Shown here piece after piece: positions 26,852-40,588 of a stretch of 52,745 bases of DNA. How positions within the stretch are numbered: the stretch's first letter is position 1; each line of letters opens with the position of its first letter. Origin of the DNA: Candidatus Schekmanbacteria bacterium (GTDB lineage Bacteria > CSSED10-310 > JACPHN01). The DNA lies in contig JACPHN010000195.1 in NCBI GenBank assembly GCA_016188575.1, forward strand, positions 1 to 52,745, written 5' to 3'. Both the position numbers and the translations under genes were made by a program. The notes below the pieces were generated by a model. The model saw only the letters and a program-made list of their open reading frames with translations, did no database searches and had not been told where the DNA came from.

Positions 26852-27708
26852 GCAGCGGACCGGACACTTCCCCGGAGTTGTCCGAGCTTTCCTCCAAGCC
26901 ACCGACTGTCCTCGTTGTCGAAGACGAGCGTGCGATTGCGGAGTTCATTCGTCTCGCCCTCGAGCAAGGCGGTTTCCATGTCGCCGTGGCCTTCAATGGG
27001 GCGGAGGCTCTCGATATCGTTTACGCTCGGCCCATTGATCTCGTGCTGTTGGACGTGATGATGCCGGTAATGAGCGGGTATGAGGTTTGTAAACGCCTCA
27101 AGACACAACGCAAGTACAATCACGTTCCCATCATCATGCTTACCGCCAGGCGGCAGCGACATGATATTATCGAAGGCATCCGCACCGGGGCCGACCGCTA
27201 CATCACCAAGCCGTTCCGCATCCCCGATTTGCTGCAAGCCGCCAGAGACGAGCTTGACAAGGCGAAATCCCGCAATGACGGCAATGCGCTGCGACAGACC
27301 GTCCCCTTTACCATACAGAGCGAGCTGCGATATCTGTATGAAGTCAACGACCTCGTGTCGCAGCTCTATGATTCAACGAATCTGTCCGACGACGACATCA
27401 TCAATATCCGTCTCAGCCTCGACGAGCTCGGCACCAACGCCATCAAACACGGAAACAAGGAAGACGCACAGAAAAGCGTTACCATCAGCTACTCTCTGTT
27501 TTCCGATCGGCTCGAGATTACCATCGAGGACGAGGGAGAGGGCTTCGACCTGAACAAGGTTCCCGATCCCACCGCAAGTGATCGCTTGCTGGTTCCCTCG
27601 GGTCGCGGTGTATTCTTGGCGCAGCAACTCATGGACCGTGTGGAATACTGTGGTTGCGGCAATCGCGTCGTTTTCACCAAGTTTCTGACCAAACAGCTCA
27701 CATCATAG
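26848..27708 (+). CDS. Response regulator fused to RsbW-like HATPase domain
   Basis: 286 residues. The receiver domain (about 20-140) has acidic residues VEDE, the phospho-acceptor Asp69 in VLLDVMMP, Thr in MLTARR and Lys in YITKPF. After a linker, residues ~165-280 form a GHKL ATPase of the RsbW/anti-sigma type, with N-box LDELGTNAIKHGN and G-box EDEGEGFDL, but no dimerisation/phospho-acceptor His domain. Phosphorylation probably gates a serine-kinase or partner-binding activity. The GTG start overlaps the GTPase stop, so the two are made together. No partner kinase, sigma factor or anti-sigma antagonist is adjacent. Confidence 0.9.
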   Translation: MSSGPDTSPELSELSSKPPTVLVVEDERAIAEFIRLALEQGGFHVAVAFNGAEALDIVYARPIDLVLLDVMMPVMSGYEVCKRLKTQRKYNHVPIIMLTARRQRHDIIEGIRTGADRYITKPFRIPDLLQAARDELDKAKSRNDGNALRQTVPFTIQSELRYLYEVNDLVSQLYDSTNLSDDDIINIRLSLDELGTNAIKHGNKEDAQKSVTISYSLFSDRLEITIEDEGEGFDLNKVPDPTASDRLLVPSGRGVFLAQQLMDRVEYCGCGNRVVFTKFLTKQLTS

Positions 27709-27763
27709 ACCCGGCACACCGACTCGATCGCCTCCGACCGCTTGCCGCGCACGAAGGTGCCAG

Positions 27764-29647
27764 ATGTATCTCAGCGACGAGAACAAGACCACCAGGGTCT
27801 TTCGCACCCGCACCCTGGTCGTCGGTTGCTGCTGCCTGCTCGGATTCTTCGTCCTGTGGCTGCGGTTCTATTACCTTCAGGTGATCCGCGGCAGCGAGCT
27901 CAGCCAGCGGGCCCGCGACAACGCGATTCGCGTCGTGCGCTTGCCGGCGCCGCGCGGCGCGATTCTCGACCGCAACGAGGAGATCCTGGTCACCAATCAG
28001 CCCGCATTCTCCGCCAATATTATCATCGAGAAGGTCTCCAAAGCGCAGTTGACCACGGTTTCAACCGCGGTCAGCGATTTGCTCGGCAAGCCTCGCGACG
28101 AGCTCGCGGCCAATGTCGAACGCCAGCGGCGGCGCTCCGTCTCGGAACCACTCCTAATTTCGGCCGCGCTCACCCTTCCCGAGGTCGCGCGGCTCGAGGC
28201 ACACTTTTACCGGCTGCCTGGCGTCTCCGTAGACGTCGAGTCGCAGCGTTATTATCCCCAGGCGCCCACCGCCGCTCACATACTCGGATACGTGGGCGAA
28301 ATCTGGAAATCCGAGCTCGACCAAGCCGGTTTTCACGGCTACCTCCCCGGTGATCTTGTCGGCCGTAGCGGCGTCGAGCTCGTCATGGAGAAAAACCTGC
28401 GAGGCACCGACGGCAGGGAATGGATCGAGGTAGATGCAGAAGGCAGGCGGCTGCGGCCGGTTCCCGCCCAGGAAGCGGACCCCATGGAGGGCGAGGACGT
28501 CGACGGCACACCGGTGCCGGGTCACGACCTGGTGCTCACTCTTGACCTCGCGCTGCAGCGCCGCGCCGAGGAGCTCCTTGCCGGATGGAAGGGCGCCGCC
28601 GTGGCGCTCGACCCGAACAACGGTGACATCTTGGCCATGGCGTCAAGCCCGACATTTGATCCTAATCAGCTCGCGGGTGCCGTGAATCCCGCCTACTGGC
28701 TCGAGCTCACGGAAAACGACCAAAAACCGCTCATGAATCGAGCCATCCAGAACACCTACCCGCCGGGCAGCGTGTTCAAGGTAGTGGTGGCGGCCGCCGC
28801 GCTCTCGCGAGGACTGGTCAGTGCCGGGGACACGGTGGTGTGCCGGGGAGCCGCCTGGCTTGCCGGCCGCCCGATCCACTGCTGGAAAAACGGCGGGCAC
28901 GGCGCCATGAATCTCAAATCGGCGCTGATCAACTCCTGCAACGTGTATTTTGCTCACCTCGGAAACACGGTCGGCATCGAAGGCCTCGCCGCGACCGCCA
29001 AGAAGTTTGGGCTTGGCACCACTACCGGCATCGAGCTGCGGGCGGAAGCGAAGGGCGTGGTCCCCGACCCGGTCTGGAAAAAGGCCACAAAGGGGGAGCC
29101 GTGGTGGCCTGGGGAAACGCTCAACGTCGCCATCGGTCAGGGGGACCTGCTGGTCACTCCGCTGCAGCTTGCGTCCATGATCGGCGCCGTGGCACTGCAG
29201 GGAAAGCGGTTTCAACCGCATCTGGTGCGCCGAGTCAAGATTCCGGGAGAAGAACAGATCATCGAGCCGGCACCCGTGCTGGCGGCGGAAGTTCCCATGT
29301 CGCCAGAGCGTTATGCGGCGCTGCGGGCGGCGTTGCTCGGCGTCGTCAATGAGCACGGTACCGGCACTGGTGCGCGTCTGGACGGCATCCTGGTGGCCGG
29401 CAAGACGGGGACGGTCCAGATCGTGCGTCGCGACCAGTGGCAAAAGAATGACCTGCAGATGCTTCCACAGCACCGGGATCACAACTGGTTCGTGGCGTTC
29501 GCGCCATTTGATCACCCAAAGCTCGCTGTCAGTGTTTTCTTGGAGAACGGCGGCAAGGCGGGCGCCAAGTACAAGACCTACGTTGCGCGAGAACTATTTC
29601 GCCAGTATCTGGCGCCGATTACGGCACAGAGCGGCGCCGCTCAATAA
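27764..29647 (+). CDS. mrdA: Penicillin-binding protein 2 (elongation transpeptidase)
   Basis: 627 residues. N-terminal TM helix (about 18-38), non-catalytic dimerisation domain (VRLPAPRGAILDRN), and a transpeptidase domain with the Ser-Val-Phe-Lys active site (Ser336), SCN (Ser391) and KTG (Lys547). It cross-links peptidoglycan during elongation with RodA and the MreBCD system. Those partners are absent from the window; it follows the receiver-ATPase gene by 55 bases. GAAGG precedes the ATG. Confidence 0.96.
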   Translation: MYLSDENKTTRVFRTRTLVVGCCCLLGFFVLWLRFYYLQVIRGSELSQRARDNAIRVVRLPAPRGAILDRNEEILVTNQPAFSANIIIEKVSKAQLTTVSTAVSDLLGKPRDELAANVERQRRRSVSEPLLISAALTLPEVARLEAHFYRLPGVSVDVESQRYYPQAPTAAHILGYVGEIWKSELDQAGFHGYLPGDLVGRSGVELVMEKNLRGTDGREWIEVDAEGRRLRPVPAQEADPMEGEDVDGTPVPGHDLVLTLDLALQRRAEELLAGWKGAAVALDPNNGDILAMASSPTFDPNQLAGAVNPAYWLELTENDQKPLMNRAIQNTYPPGSVFKVVVAAAALSRGLVSAGDTVVCRGAAWLAGRPIHCWKNGGHGAMNLKSALINSCNVYFAHLGNTVGIEGLAATAKKFGLGTTTGIELRAEAKGVVPDPVWKKATKGEPWWPGETLNVAIGQGDLLVTPLQLASMIGAVALQGKRFQPHLVRRVKIPGEEQIIEPAPVLAAEVPMSPERYAALRAALLGVVNEHGTGTGARLDGILVAGKTGTVQIVRRDQWQKNDLQMLPQHRDHNWFVAFAPFDHPKLAVSVFLENGGKAGAKYKTYVARELFRQYLAPITAQSGAAQ

Positions 29648-29682
29648 CAACGGCGGCATCTTTCCAGCGCAAGGAGCTTTCC

Positions 29683-31377
29683 ATGGCTGACATCGAGCGA
29701 GAATCTCTACCTGTTGACGTGCTCTTCGTAGGAGGCGGCCCTGCTTCATTGGCTGGCGCGCTGCGTCTGACTCAGTTGGTAAAAGCTCACAATCAGGCGG
29801 TTGAAAGGGGAGACGCTCCCGGCGAGCCCCTGGAACCGGAGATCGCGGTAATCGAAAAAGGCGAATCTCCCGGGGCCTGCGGATTATCGGGAGCACTGCT
29901 CAATCCGCGCGCTCTGGAAGAGCTCCTCCCGGACTATCGCAACCTGGGCTTTCCGGGCAAGTTGCAGGTCCACGACGACCGCATGCTGGTCATGACGCGC
30001 CGGCGCGCCTTTCCGCTACCCGGGATCATGCATCCAGCACACAACGAAGGGAACTGGATCATAAGCCTGCAGCGGTTCAACGACTGGCTCGCGAAAATCG
30101 TCGAAGATACCGGCGTCTACATGCTTACCGACACCTGCGGCGTCGAAGTTCTGTATGACGACACAGACAAGATAATCGGCGTGCGCACCGGTGACAAGGG
30201 TCTCGACAAAAATAGCCGGCCGATGGCGAATTTCACAGCCGGCTCGCTGATTGAATCCAAGGTAACTCTGTTTGGAGAAGGTCCGCGTGGGACGCTAACA
30301 GAAGACCTCAAACTGAAGTTTCACCTGGAAAGGGGCAATCCACAAATCTACTCCATCGGCGTAAAGGAAATCATCGAGGTCCCCAACAAACCGGATCACG
30401 GTGGATTCGCCATGCACTCCCTTGGCTGGCCAGTGCCGTATGGGGTTTTCGGTGGGGGCTTTCTCTACGAGCTGGACGAAAAACGCTTTTCCGTTGGGAT
30501 CGTGATGTCCCTGGACTGGAAGAATCCCCACCTCGACGCGCAAAAGCTCTTGCAGCATTACAAGCTACATCCCGCAGTCAACGCCTATTTGCGAGGCGGA
30601 GAAGTCGTCTCGTATGGAGCGAAAACAATCCCGGAGGGCGGTTTTTATAGCCTACCGGAGCTCGCGGTGGACGGGGGGCTGATCATTGGCGACTCGGCGG
30701 GGTTTCTCAGCGTCGTCAGTCTGAAGGGCATCCACTACGCAATGAAGTCGGGCATGGTCGCCGCCGAGACCGTCTTCGAGTCACTCAAGAGCAACGACTT
30801 CTCCTCTCTCGCGCTCGGTGCGTACCGCCACAAGCTCGATCGTACCTTCGTCATGCAGGAGCTTTATCAAGAACGCAACTTCCGGGTTGGCTTCCACAAG
30901 TCCTTCGCGCTGGGAATGGTGAAAGCCGGAGTCTTCCTCAAGGTGTGGTCGGGTCCGAGACAGGCCCACCCTATCGAAGCCGACTACCGCGCGCTCGCCA
31001 AGCTGGCGCCGCCAAACCTCCCCGACCTCCCCCGAGACAACCCTCTGATCATCGACAAGCTGACGGCCGTACACCTCGCCCGCACCGGACACCGAGACGA
31101 CCAGCCGAGTCACATCCAGATTTTGGATCCGAAGGCATGCATCGAAGCCTGCATTCCGGCCCACGGCACAGCACCGTGTGTGAACTTTTGCCCCGCTGCC
31201 GTCTACGAGCACGTCCGGGAGGAGGGAAACGAGCGGATTCAGGTCAACTTCAGCAACTGTGTGCACTGCAAAACGTGCACAATCAAGGATCCGTACGACT
31301 CCTCGCCTGGCGATCTCATTCAAAACATCAACTGGCGAGCCCCCGCCGAGGGCGGTCCGAGATACCAGTATCTGTAA
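29683..31377 (+). CDS. Electron transfer flavoprotein-ubiquinone oxidoreductase
   Basis: 564 residues. It passes electrons from ETF (beta-oxidation, amino acid and choline breakdown) to the quinone pool at the inner membrane. The N-terminal FAD motif is VLFVGGGPASLAGA (GxGxxS-like). The middle has GLSGALLNPRAL and GGDSAG-like IIGDSAGF. The C-terminal 4Fe-4S module has CVNFCPAAVYE and NCVHCKTCTIKDP. Length and order match the bacterial and mitochondrial family. AGGAG lies six bases before the ATG. ETF subunit genes are not in the window. Confidence 0.97.
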   Translation: MADIERESLPVDVLFVGGGPASLAGALRLTQLVKAHNQAVERGDAPGEPLEPEIAVIEKGESPGACGLSGALLNPRALEELLPDYRNLGFPGKLQVHDDRMLVMTRRRAFPLPGIMHPAHNEGNWIISLQRFNDWLAKIVEDTGVYMLTDTCGVEVLYDDTDKIIGVRTGDKGLDKNSRPMANFTAGSLIESKVTLFGEGPRGTLTEDLKLKFHLERGNPQIYSIGVKEIIEVPNKPDHGGFAMHSLGWPVPYGVFGGGFLYELDEKRFSVGIVMSLDWKNPHLDAQKLLQHYKLHPAVNAYLRGGEVVSYGAKTIPEGGFYSLPELAVDGGLIIGDSAGFLSVVSLKGIHYAMKSGMVAAETVFESLKSNDFSSLALGAYRHKLDRTFVMQELYQERNFRVGFHKSFALGMVKAGVFLKVWSGPRQAHPIEADYRALAKLAPPNLPDLPRDNPLIIDKLTAVHLARTGHRDDQPSHIQILDPKACIEACIPAHGTAPCVNFCPAAVYEHVREEGNERIQVNFSNCVHCKTCTIKDPYDSSPGDLIQNINWRAPAEGGPRYQYL

Positions 31378-31404
31378 CTCACTATCCCTGGACCCCCCGC
31401 TTCA

Positions 31405-31427
31405 CCTCCCCTGCAAGCGAGGGGAGG
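31405..31427 (+). terminator. Hairpin after the ETF-QO gene
   Basis: CCTCCCCT (31405-31412) pairs perfectly with AGGGGAGG (31420-31427) around GCAAGCG, 28 bases past the stop. There is no T-tract. Its make-up (CCTCCCC, GCAAGCG, GGGGAGGGA) resembles the hairpin after gyrA and may belong to the same family of intergenic repeats. Confidence 0.5.
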
Positions 31428-31639
31428 GAGCTCGCGCCGCCCGACCCGGGCACCCGGGCAGGCACCTTACACCGCTTTCGGGGGGAGAGATGGAGGGCGA
31501 CGCTGATGCGTCGGCGTGGACCCCGCGGCGGCTTCGGGATATTGGCGAAAAACTTGATTTTCAGCGGATTTTCGGGTAAGATCGGGAGGTTGGTCGAGGC
31601 GTGAGTGGGGCAGGGCGAGTTGCCGGTAGCGAACCTGTG

Positions 31640-31870
31640 CGCACTCATTACCCTGTGGATAAGTTGCGAACGGAATGTGGGTTTGCACCGAGCTCGGGCT
31701 GGTTTTCGCGACGCTGTTGGCAACGCGAATAACCCCGTCGCGTTGTCCCCGCGCTTGTCCACAGCGCCGTGGTCTTTTTCTCGCCGCTTTCCGGAGTCAT
31801 TCACAACTCGAGGCGGATCATTAACATCATCAATTCTAACATCAGTTAATTGAGACTTGAGTTAGGAAAG
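31640..31870. other. Candidate chromosomal replication origin (oriC)
   Basis: The region between ETF-QO and dnaN (31378-31892) contains a perfect DnaA box on the minus strand (TGTGGATAA, 31654-31662), a one-mismatch box TTGTCCACA (31755-31763) and a weaker TCATTCACA (31797-31805). They are followed by an AT-rich stretch (31818-31852) with ATTAAC/GTTAAT inverted ends and a repeated TAACATCA (31822-31829, 31837-31844), as expected of an unwinding element. The position just before dnaN-recF-gyrB supports oriC. Absence of dnaA beside it, and the small number of boxes, are the main doubts. Confidence 0.6.
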
Positions 31871-31892
31871 ACGTACCCCCAGGAAGCACCCC

Positions 31893-33028
31893 ATGAATGT
31901 GACCATCCCGGTAGGCAGTTTTCGTCGCGCCGTACAGCTCGCTCAAAACCTGGTCGACAAGAAAAGCACCATGCCGGTGCTGCAGAACCTGCTGCTCGAA
32001 ACGAGCGGATCGAGCCTGGTCGTCCGCGCCATGGACAGTCAAATGGGCACGGAAATCCGCGTGCCCTGCGAGGTCATTGCTCCGGGCGGCGTGACCATTT
32101 CAGGCAAGCGACTGAGCGATGTGCTCAAGGTGTTGGGAGATGGCGCACTGCGCATGGCGGTCGGCGACGACCTGTCCCTGGTGCTCAGCTACGAGGCCGG
32201 ACGGTATCGCCTCTTCGGGTACTCGCCCGAGGTGTTCCCCCCACTCGTCCAGGTCGCCAGCGGGACAACATTCCCGGTCCGGAAATCAGCTCTCCAAGAA
32301 TTGATCGCCCGCACCGAGTACGCCGTGGCCAGGCAAGATGGTGCCTTCACCATGCAGGGCACCCTGGTCGAGATCGCCGGCACTGCAATAACGATGATCG
32401 GGACGGACGGACACCGACTGGCCCTGTCAACGACCGAGCTCGAGGACACTGGCACCAAGACTTCCTGCATTATCCCAATCAAGGCAATAGGGCAACTGCG
32501 AACCATGCTTACGGAAACCGGTGATGAGATCAGGATCGGTGTTTCGGCCACGCAAGCCAGCTTTGAGGGAGAAGACATTCTCTTTGTGACACGACTCCTG
32601 GAGGGTGAGTATCCACCCTATAAGGGAGTCATTCCGCGCGGCACCCAGCATCGTCTGGAAATAGAAAAAGAGCAGCTCGTTGCGGGAATCCGTCGGGTAT
32701 CGGCGTTGTCCGCGGATCGCGCGCCGCAAATCAAGCTGATGTGGGGGAGTGACCGCATGGCGCTCCGCTGCGAGGACATCGAGCTCGGCGAGGCGGAAGA
32801 CAGTGTGCCGGCAGTCTACGCAGGCATGGAGATGACCATGCTGATGAACGCTTCCTACGTGCTGGACGCGCTGAGCGGGTGTCGCAGCGAGCGAGTGGAG
32901 CTGATCATGGAGGGCCCGGAACAGCCCTGCCTGTGCCGCGCCGTAGGAGACGAAACCTATCTGGGAATCGTCATGCCGCTGGAGCTCGAGCAAGGCGAGG
33001 AAACGTATTCCGGGGACTACGATTACGA

Positions 33029-33032
<4 letters not shown>
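31893..33032 (+). CDS. dnaN: DNA polymerase III sliding clamp (beta subunit)
   Basis: 379 residues, the ring-shaped processivity clamp of DNA polymerase III. Three successive clamp domains are visible; typical segments include KKSTMPVLQNLLLE near the N-terminus, LIARTEYAVARQDGAFTMQG and MIGTDGHRLALS in the middle, and MNASYVLDAL toward the end. The C-terminus carries a short acidic/Tyr tail (EETYSGDYDYD) instead of the usual compact end. The stop overlaps the TTG start of recF. Confidence 0.98.
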
Positions 33033-36623
<3,591 letters not shown>

Positions 36624-36630
36624 TCGCACT

Positions 36631-37791
36631 TTGGCAAGACCGGGCAGCCGCGGCATCGCCACGCGGATGACCGCCGTCGCGGTGATCGCCGTGATCGCCT
36701 GCTGTGCGCCGGTACGCATCGACCCCGTGGGTTTGCCCGTAGCTGGGGAAGACGCCGAAGGAGACCTTCCCAGGGAGCTGTTGAACCGGATCGAAATCCC
36801 CTATGCGCTCGATGAATCGCTCGCCGCCTACGCGCACCAGGCCACGCTTGGGACGACCAGCGAGCGCAGCCGGGCCATGGCGCTGGTCTACGCAATCGTC
36901 GGTGAGCAGGGACTCGCCATCGCCTACGACGCCCTTGCCAACAAGACTGCCAAGGAGGTGTTCCGGGACGGCGTTGGCAACTGCATGGGGCTGAGCAACC
37001 TGTTTATCGGCATGGCCCGCGCGGTCGGGCTGCGCGTGAGCTACATCGAGGTGCTTACCATCGAGCGATATTCCGAGCAGAACGGCATGGTCATCAGCTC
37101 GGGGCACATCACCGCCGTGGTATTGCTGGGTTCGGAGAAAATGGTCATCGATTTCTCGCCCAACCCTGAACGGGACTATGTCGATTACCGCATCATCGAT
37201 GACCGCGAGGCGATCGCTCATTACTACAACAATGCGGCATTCCTACTCAAGCGACAAAGCGCCAATCCATCACCGGAGCTCCTGGGACGTGAGCTAGGGC
37301 TTTACAGGTTGGCGCTGGAAGTCAAGCCAGACTTCATCCGCGCCGAAAACAACCTCGGCGTTGCCTTGAAGCGAGCGGGTCGGACGCGAGAGGCTGAAGC
37401 CCTCTTTCAGAAGGCAATCGCCACCGATCCCACTTTCGGAGAGGCCTACGCCAATCTCGCCGCGCTTCAGTACGAAAACGGCCAATTCGCCGCGGCCATA
37501 GACCTCCTCAAGAGAGCGACCAAGCGCGCCAGGAAGAGCTCATACTTGCATCTCAACCTGGGCATTTTCTACTTCCAGCAGAAGTCTTACGAGCTCGCTG
37601 TTGCCGAGCTGCGCAAGGCTGTGTCCGAGATGGGTGAGATTGCCAGCGCTCACTACTATCTCGCGTGCAGCTTCCTGGCAACCGGGGAGCACAAGAAGGC
37701 GGAGCGGGAGCTCCGCCGAACGCTCGAGCTGGAGCCTGGCCACGCACGCGCCCGTGAAAGGCTGAAAACGCTGTCCGCAACGCCACTTTGA
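36631..37791 (+). CDS. Transglutaminase-like/TPR lipoprotein
   Basis: About 386 residues. A short hydrophobic stretch ends in the lipobox-like VIAC, so the mature protein is probably lipid-anchored. I use TTG 36631 because it adds the Arg-containing n-region; the first ATG is 36667. A transglutaminase/NlpC-like triad is visible: Cys118 in GNCMGLSNLF, His159 in SSGHITAV and Asp174 in MVIDFSP. From about residue 230 there are four or five TPR units (AENNLGVALKRAGRTREAEA, AYANLAALQYENGQFAAAI). It lies between gyrB and gyrA, unrelated to gyrase. Likely an envelope protein with a periplasmic protease-like or scaffold function; the substrate is unknown. Confidence 0.82.
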   Translation: MARPGSRGIATRMTAVAVIAVIACCAPVRIDPVGLPVAGEDAEGDLPRELLNRIEIPYALDESLAAYAHQATLGTTSERSRAMALVYAIVGEQGLAIAYDALANKTAKEVFRDGVGNCMGLSNLFIGMARAVGLRVSYIEVLTIERYSEQNGMVISSGHITAVVLLGSEKMVIDFSPNPERDYVDYRIIDDREAIAHYYNNAAFLLKRQSANPSPELLGRELGLYRLALEVKPDFIRAENNLGVALKRAGRTREAEALFQKAIATDPTFGEAYANLAALQYENGQFAAAIDLLKRATKRARKSSYLHLNLGIFYFQQKSYELAVAELRKAVSEMGEIASAHYYLACSFLATGEHKKAERELRRTLELEPGHARARERLKTLSATPL

Positions 37792-37917
37792 GCGCGCTCG
37801 CCCGGGTGAGAGCCGCGACCGTGGCACGCGCGGAAAAGACTGCTAAAATGCCCCGCGATCAGGAACGAGCCCTTCTCCTGCTCACCGAAGTGACATGAAG
37901 AAAGTCGAGCGCGAGCG

Positions 37918-40476
37918 ATGACAACCAGCAAAAATGACCCGACCGCAGATATCGTTCGGATCGAAGACGAAATGAAAGGGTCGTTTCTCGACTACGCGAT
38001 GAGCGTAATCGTAGCCCGAGCGCTACCGGACGTTCGCGACGGGCTGAAACCCGTGCACCGGCGCATCCTGGTCACCCTGCGAGATCTCGGCCTCAATCCC
38101 GATCGCGGGTTTCGTAAGTGCGCGAAGATCTGCGGAGACGTGAGCGGGAACTACCATCCCCACGGCGAGTCGATCGTGTATCCGTCTCTGGTGCGCCTGG
38201 GCCAGGACTTTTCGCTACGCTATCCGCTGGTCTGGGGGCAGGGCAACTTCGGGTCCATCGACGGCGATCCCCCGGCCGCCATGCGCTACACGGAAGCGAA
38301 GATGTCGCACATCTGTCTGGAGATGCTGCGCGATATCGACAAGGATACCGTGGAGTTCGTGCCGAACTACGACGAGACACGGGAAGAGCCATCGGTTCTG
38401 CCCTCCGCGCTCCCCAATCTCCTGGTAAACGGTTCGAGCGGCATCGCAGTGGGCATGGCGACCAACATTCCGCCGCACAACCTGGGAGAGATCGTGGACG
38501 CGCTGGTGGCGCTCATCGACCGGCCCTATCTGCAGCTCTCCGACATCCTCGAATTCGTCAAGGGGCCGGACTTCCCTACCGGCGCCACCATCTACGGCCG
38601 GGCCGGAATATTGGCGGCGTATCGAACGGGACGGGGGAAGGTGACGATTCGCGCCCGCGCCGAGACGGAAACGGATGAACGCACCGACCGCCTGCGCATC
38701 GTCGTCTCAGAAATCCCTTATCAGGTCAACAAGACGGCGCTGATCGAGAAGATCGCGGAGCTGGTGCGCGAAAAGCGCATCGAGGGAATCTCCGATCTGC
38801 GAGACGAATCGGATCGCGAGGGGATGCGCATCGTCATCGACCTGAAACGCGGGGCGATGGCCGAGGTCGTGCTCAACCAGCTTTACAAGTTCTCACCGCT
38901 GCAGACCACCTTCGGGATCAACCTCCTGGCGCTGGTCAACGCCCGTCCCCGCATCATGCCGCTGCGGGACCTGATGACCGAGTTTTTGAAGCATCGCCAG
39001 GACGTGATTGTGCGGAGGTGTCGCTTCGAGCTCGAGAAGCACCGCAGGCGCGCACACATCCTGGAAGGGCTGCTCAAGGCGCTCGATCACCTCGATGAAG
39101 TCATTACCCTTATCCGCGAATCCGAGAGCCCGGCGGAGGCCAAAGAACGGCTGATGCAGCGATTCGAAATGACGGACGTGCAGGCTCAGGCCATTCTGGA
39201 CATGCGGCTGCAGCGCCTGACGGGATTGGAACGGCGCAAGCTTGCGGAGGAGCATGAGGAGCTGAAGATCGAGATGGCGCGGTTGCTGGCCATCCTGGAA
39301 AGCGACGAGCGGCAAATGAACGTCATCCGCGAGGAGCTGCTGGCATTGCGCGCGGAGTTTGCCGACGCGCGGCGTACGGCGCTCATGGCGGAGTCGGTCG
39401 AGGTCGGGTATGAGGATCTCGTCGCCGAGGAAGACGTTGTCGTTCTGGTGACGCGCGATGGGTATGCCAAGCGCACGCCCCTGTCCGAGTACCGCGCGCA
39501 GGGCCGTGCGGGCATCGGCGTCAGCGGCATCGAGACCAAGGAGGGCGACGTCGTCGAGCACGTCTTGCTCGCCGCCAACCATGACAATCTCCTGGTTTTC
39601 ACAGACCAGGGGCGCGTCTATGGAATGAAGGTGTACAGCATTCCCGAGGCCGGGCGGCAAGCGAAGGGGCGGGCGCTGGTCAACCTGCTGGAGCTCTCTC
39701 CCAACGAAAAGGCGGCCACGATACTCAACGTGCCGGAGTTCGTGGAAAACCTGATGGTGGTTTTCGTCACCACCCAAGGCCACGTGAAAAAGACCAGCTT
39801 GACCGCCTATCAGCGGATTCAGCGCGGCGGGCTGGCGGCGATCACGCTGCGCGAGGATGACCGTCTGATCCGCGTCGTCGTGACGGATGGCGAGCGCGAC
39901 CTGCTGCTGGTAACGGCGAAAGGTAAGGCGATCCGCTTCTCGGAGCAGGACGTGCGCGCGATGGGACGCTCCGCCCAGGGTGTGATCGGCATCCGCCTCG
40001 CGCAGGAAGACCACGTGGTCGCCTGCGTGGAGCTCGGTGGCGAAGAGGACATTCTCACGGTGAGCGAGCGAGGCATGGGTCGCCGCACGGGCGCTGATCA
40101 GTACCGCGTGCAGTCGCGGGGTGGCCTGGGCATCAACAACCTCAAGGTGAACGCGAAGACCGGCGTGGTGATTGGGGCGGTGGCCGTGCAGGACGGCGAC
40201 GAGCTCATTCTGATCTCTGCCGACGGCAAGCTGATTCGACTCCACGTTTCCAGTGAGAGCATTCGCCCCATGGGTCGCTACGCGCGCGGGGTGCGGCTGG
40301 TGCGCGTCGTCGGCGATGACCGGGTCGCAGCGGTGTGCCGGTACGCGGGGCCGGTAGCGACGGTGGTAGCGGCCGAGGCGGGGGAGGCGGTGCCGGTGGC
40401 CGAGATTCCCGAGGAGGATTTCGACACCGATACCGATATCGACCCGGATAGCGAGGCCGGGTTCGAGGAGGAATAG
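37918..40476 (+). CDS. gyrA: DNA gyrase subunit A
   Basis: 852 residues. Winged-helix/tower domain with the catalytic Tyr124 in [10 protein letters not shown], and a C-terminal beta-pinwheel with repeated [17 protein letters not shown] and GKAIRFSE blades, including the GyrA-box-like QGRAGIG. The quinolone pocket reads [17 protein letters not shown]: Ser85 corresponds to E. coli Ser83, but the residue matching Asp87 is Pro89. The C-terminus is a very acidic tail ([15 protein letters not shown]). The Shine-Dalgarno is weak. Separated from gyrB by the TPR lipoprotein gene. Confidence 0.97.
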   Translation: MTTSKNDPTADIVRIEDEMKGSFLDYAMSVIVARALPDVRDGLKPVHRRILVTLRDLGLNPDRGFRKCAKICGDVSGNYHPHGESIVYPSLVRLGQDFSLRYPLVWGQGNFGSIDGDPPAAMRYTEAKMSHICLEMLRDIDKDTVEFVPNYDETREEPSVLPSALPNLLVNGSSGIAVGMATNIPPHNLGEIVDALVALIDRPYLQLSDILEFVKGPDFPTGATIYGRAGILAAYRTGRGKVTIRARAETETDERTDRLRIVVSEIPYQVNKTALIEKIAELVREKRIEGISDLRDESDREGMRIVIDLKRGAMAEVVLNQLYKFSPLQTTFGINLLALVNARPRIMPLRDLMTEFLKHRQDVIVRRCRFELEKHRRRAHILEGLLKALDHLDEVITLIRESESPAEAKERLMQRFEMTDVQAQAILDMRLQRLTGLERRKLAEEHEELKIEMARLLAILESDERQMNVIREELLALRAEFADARRTALMAESVEVGYEDLVAEEDVVVLVTRDGYAKRTPLSEYRAQGRAGIGVSGIETKEGDVVEHVLLAANHDNLLVFTDQGRVYGMKVYSIPEAGRQAKGRALVNLLELSPNEKAATILNVPEFVENLMVVFVTTQGHVKKTSLTAYQRIQRGGLAAITLREDDRLIRVVVTDGERDLLLVTAKGKAIRFSEQDVRAMGRSAQGVIGIRLAQEDHVVACVELGGEEDILTVSERGMGRRTGADQYRVQSRGGLGINNLKVNAKTGVVIGAVAVQDGDELILISADGKLIRLHVSSESIRPMGRYARGVRLVRVVGDDRVAAVCRYAGPVATVVAAEAGEAVPVAEIPEEDFDTDTDIDPDSEAGFEEE

Positions 40477-40522
40477 GTCCGCTAAACCCTGCTTGCACCG
40501 CCTCTTCTACCATACGAAGCCC

Positions 40523-40552
40523 CCCTCCGCTCCTCCCCCCGCTTGCGGAGGG
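40523..40552. terminator. Hairpin between convergent gyrA and chemoreceptor genes
   Basis: CCCTCCGC (40523-40530) pairs with GCGGAGGG (40545-40552) around a C-rich loop. It lies between two convergent genes, so it could terminate both. No T-tract is present. It resembles the hairpin at 31405-31427. Confidence 0.5.
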
Positions 40553-40588
40553 AGGCGGTGGTTCCAGGAAACAGGAAAACGGCTCGGG

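Noticed and set aside
38893-40245. 450-codon minus-strand frame
   Set aside because: Antisense to gyrA.
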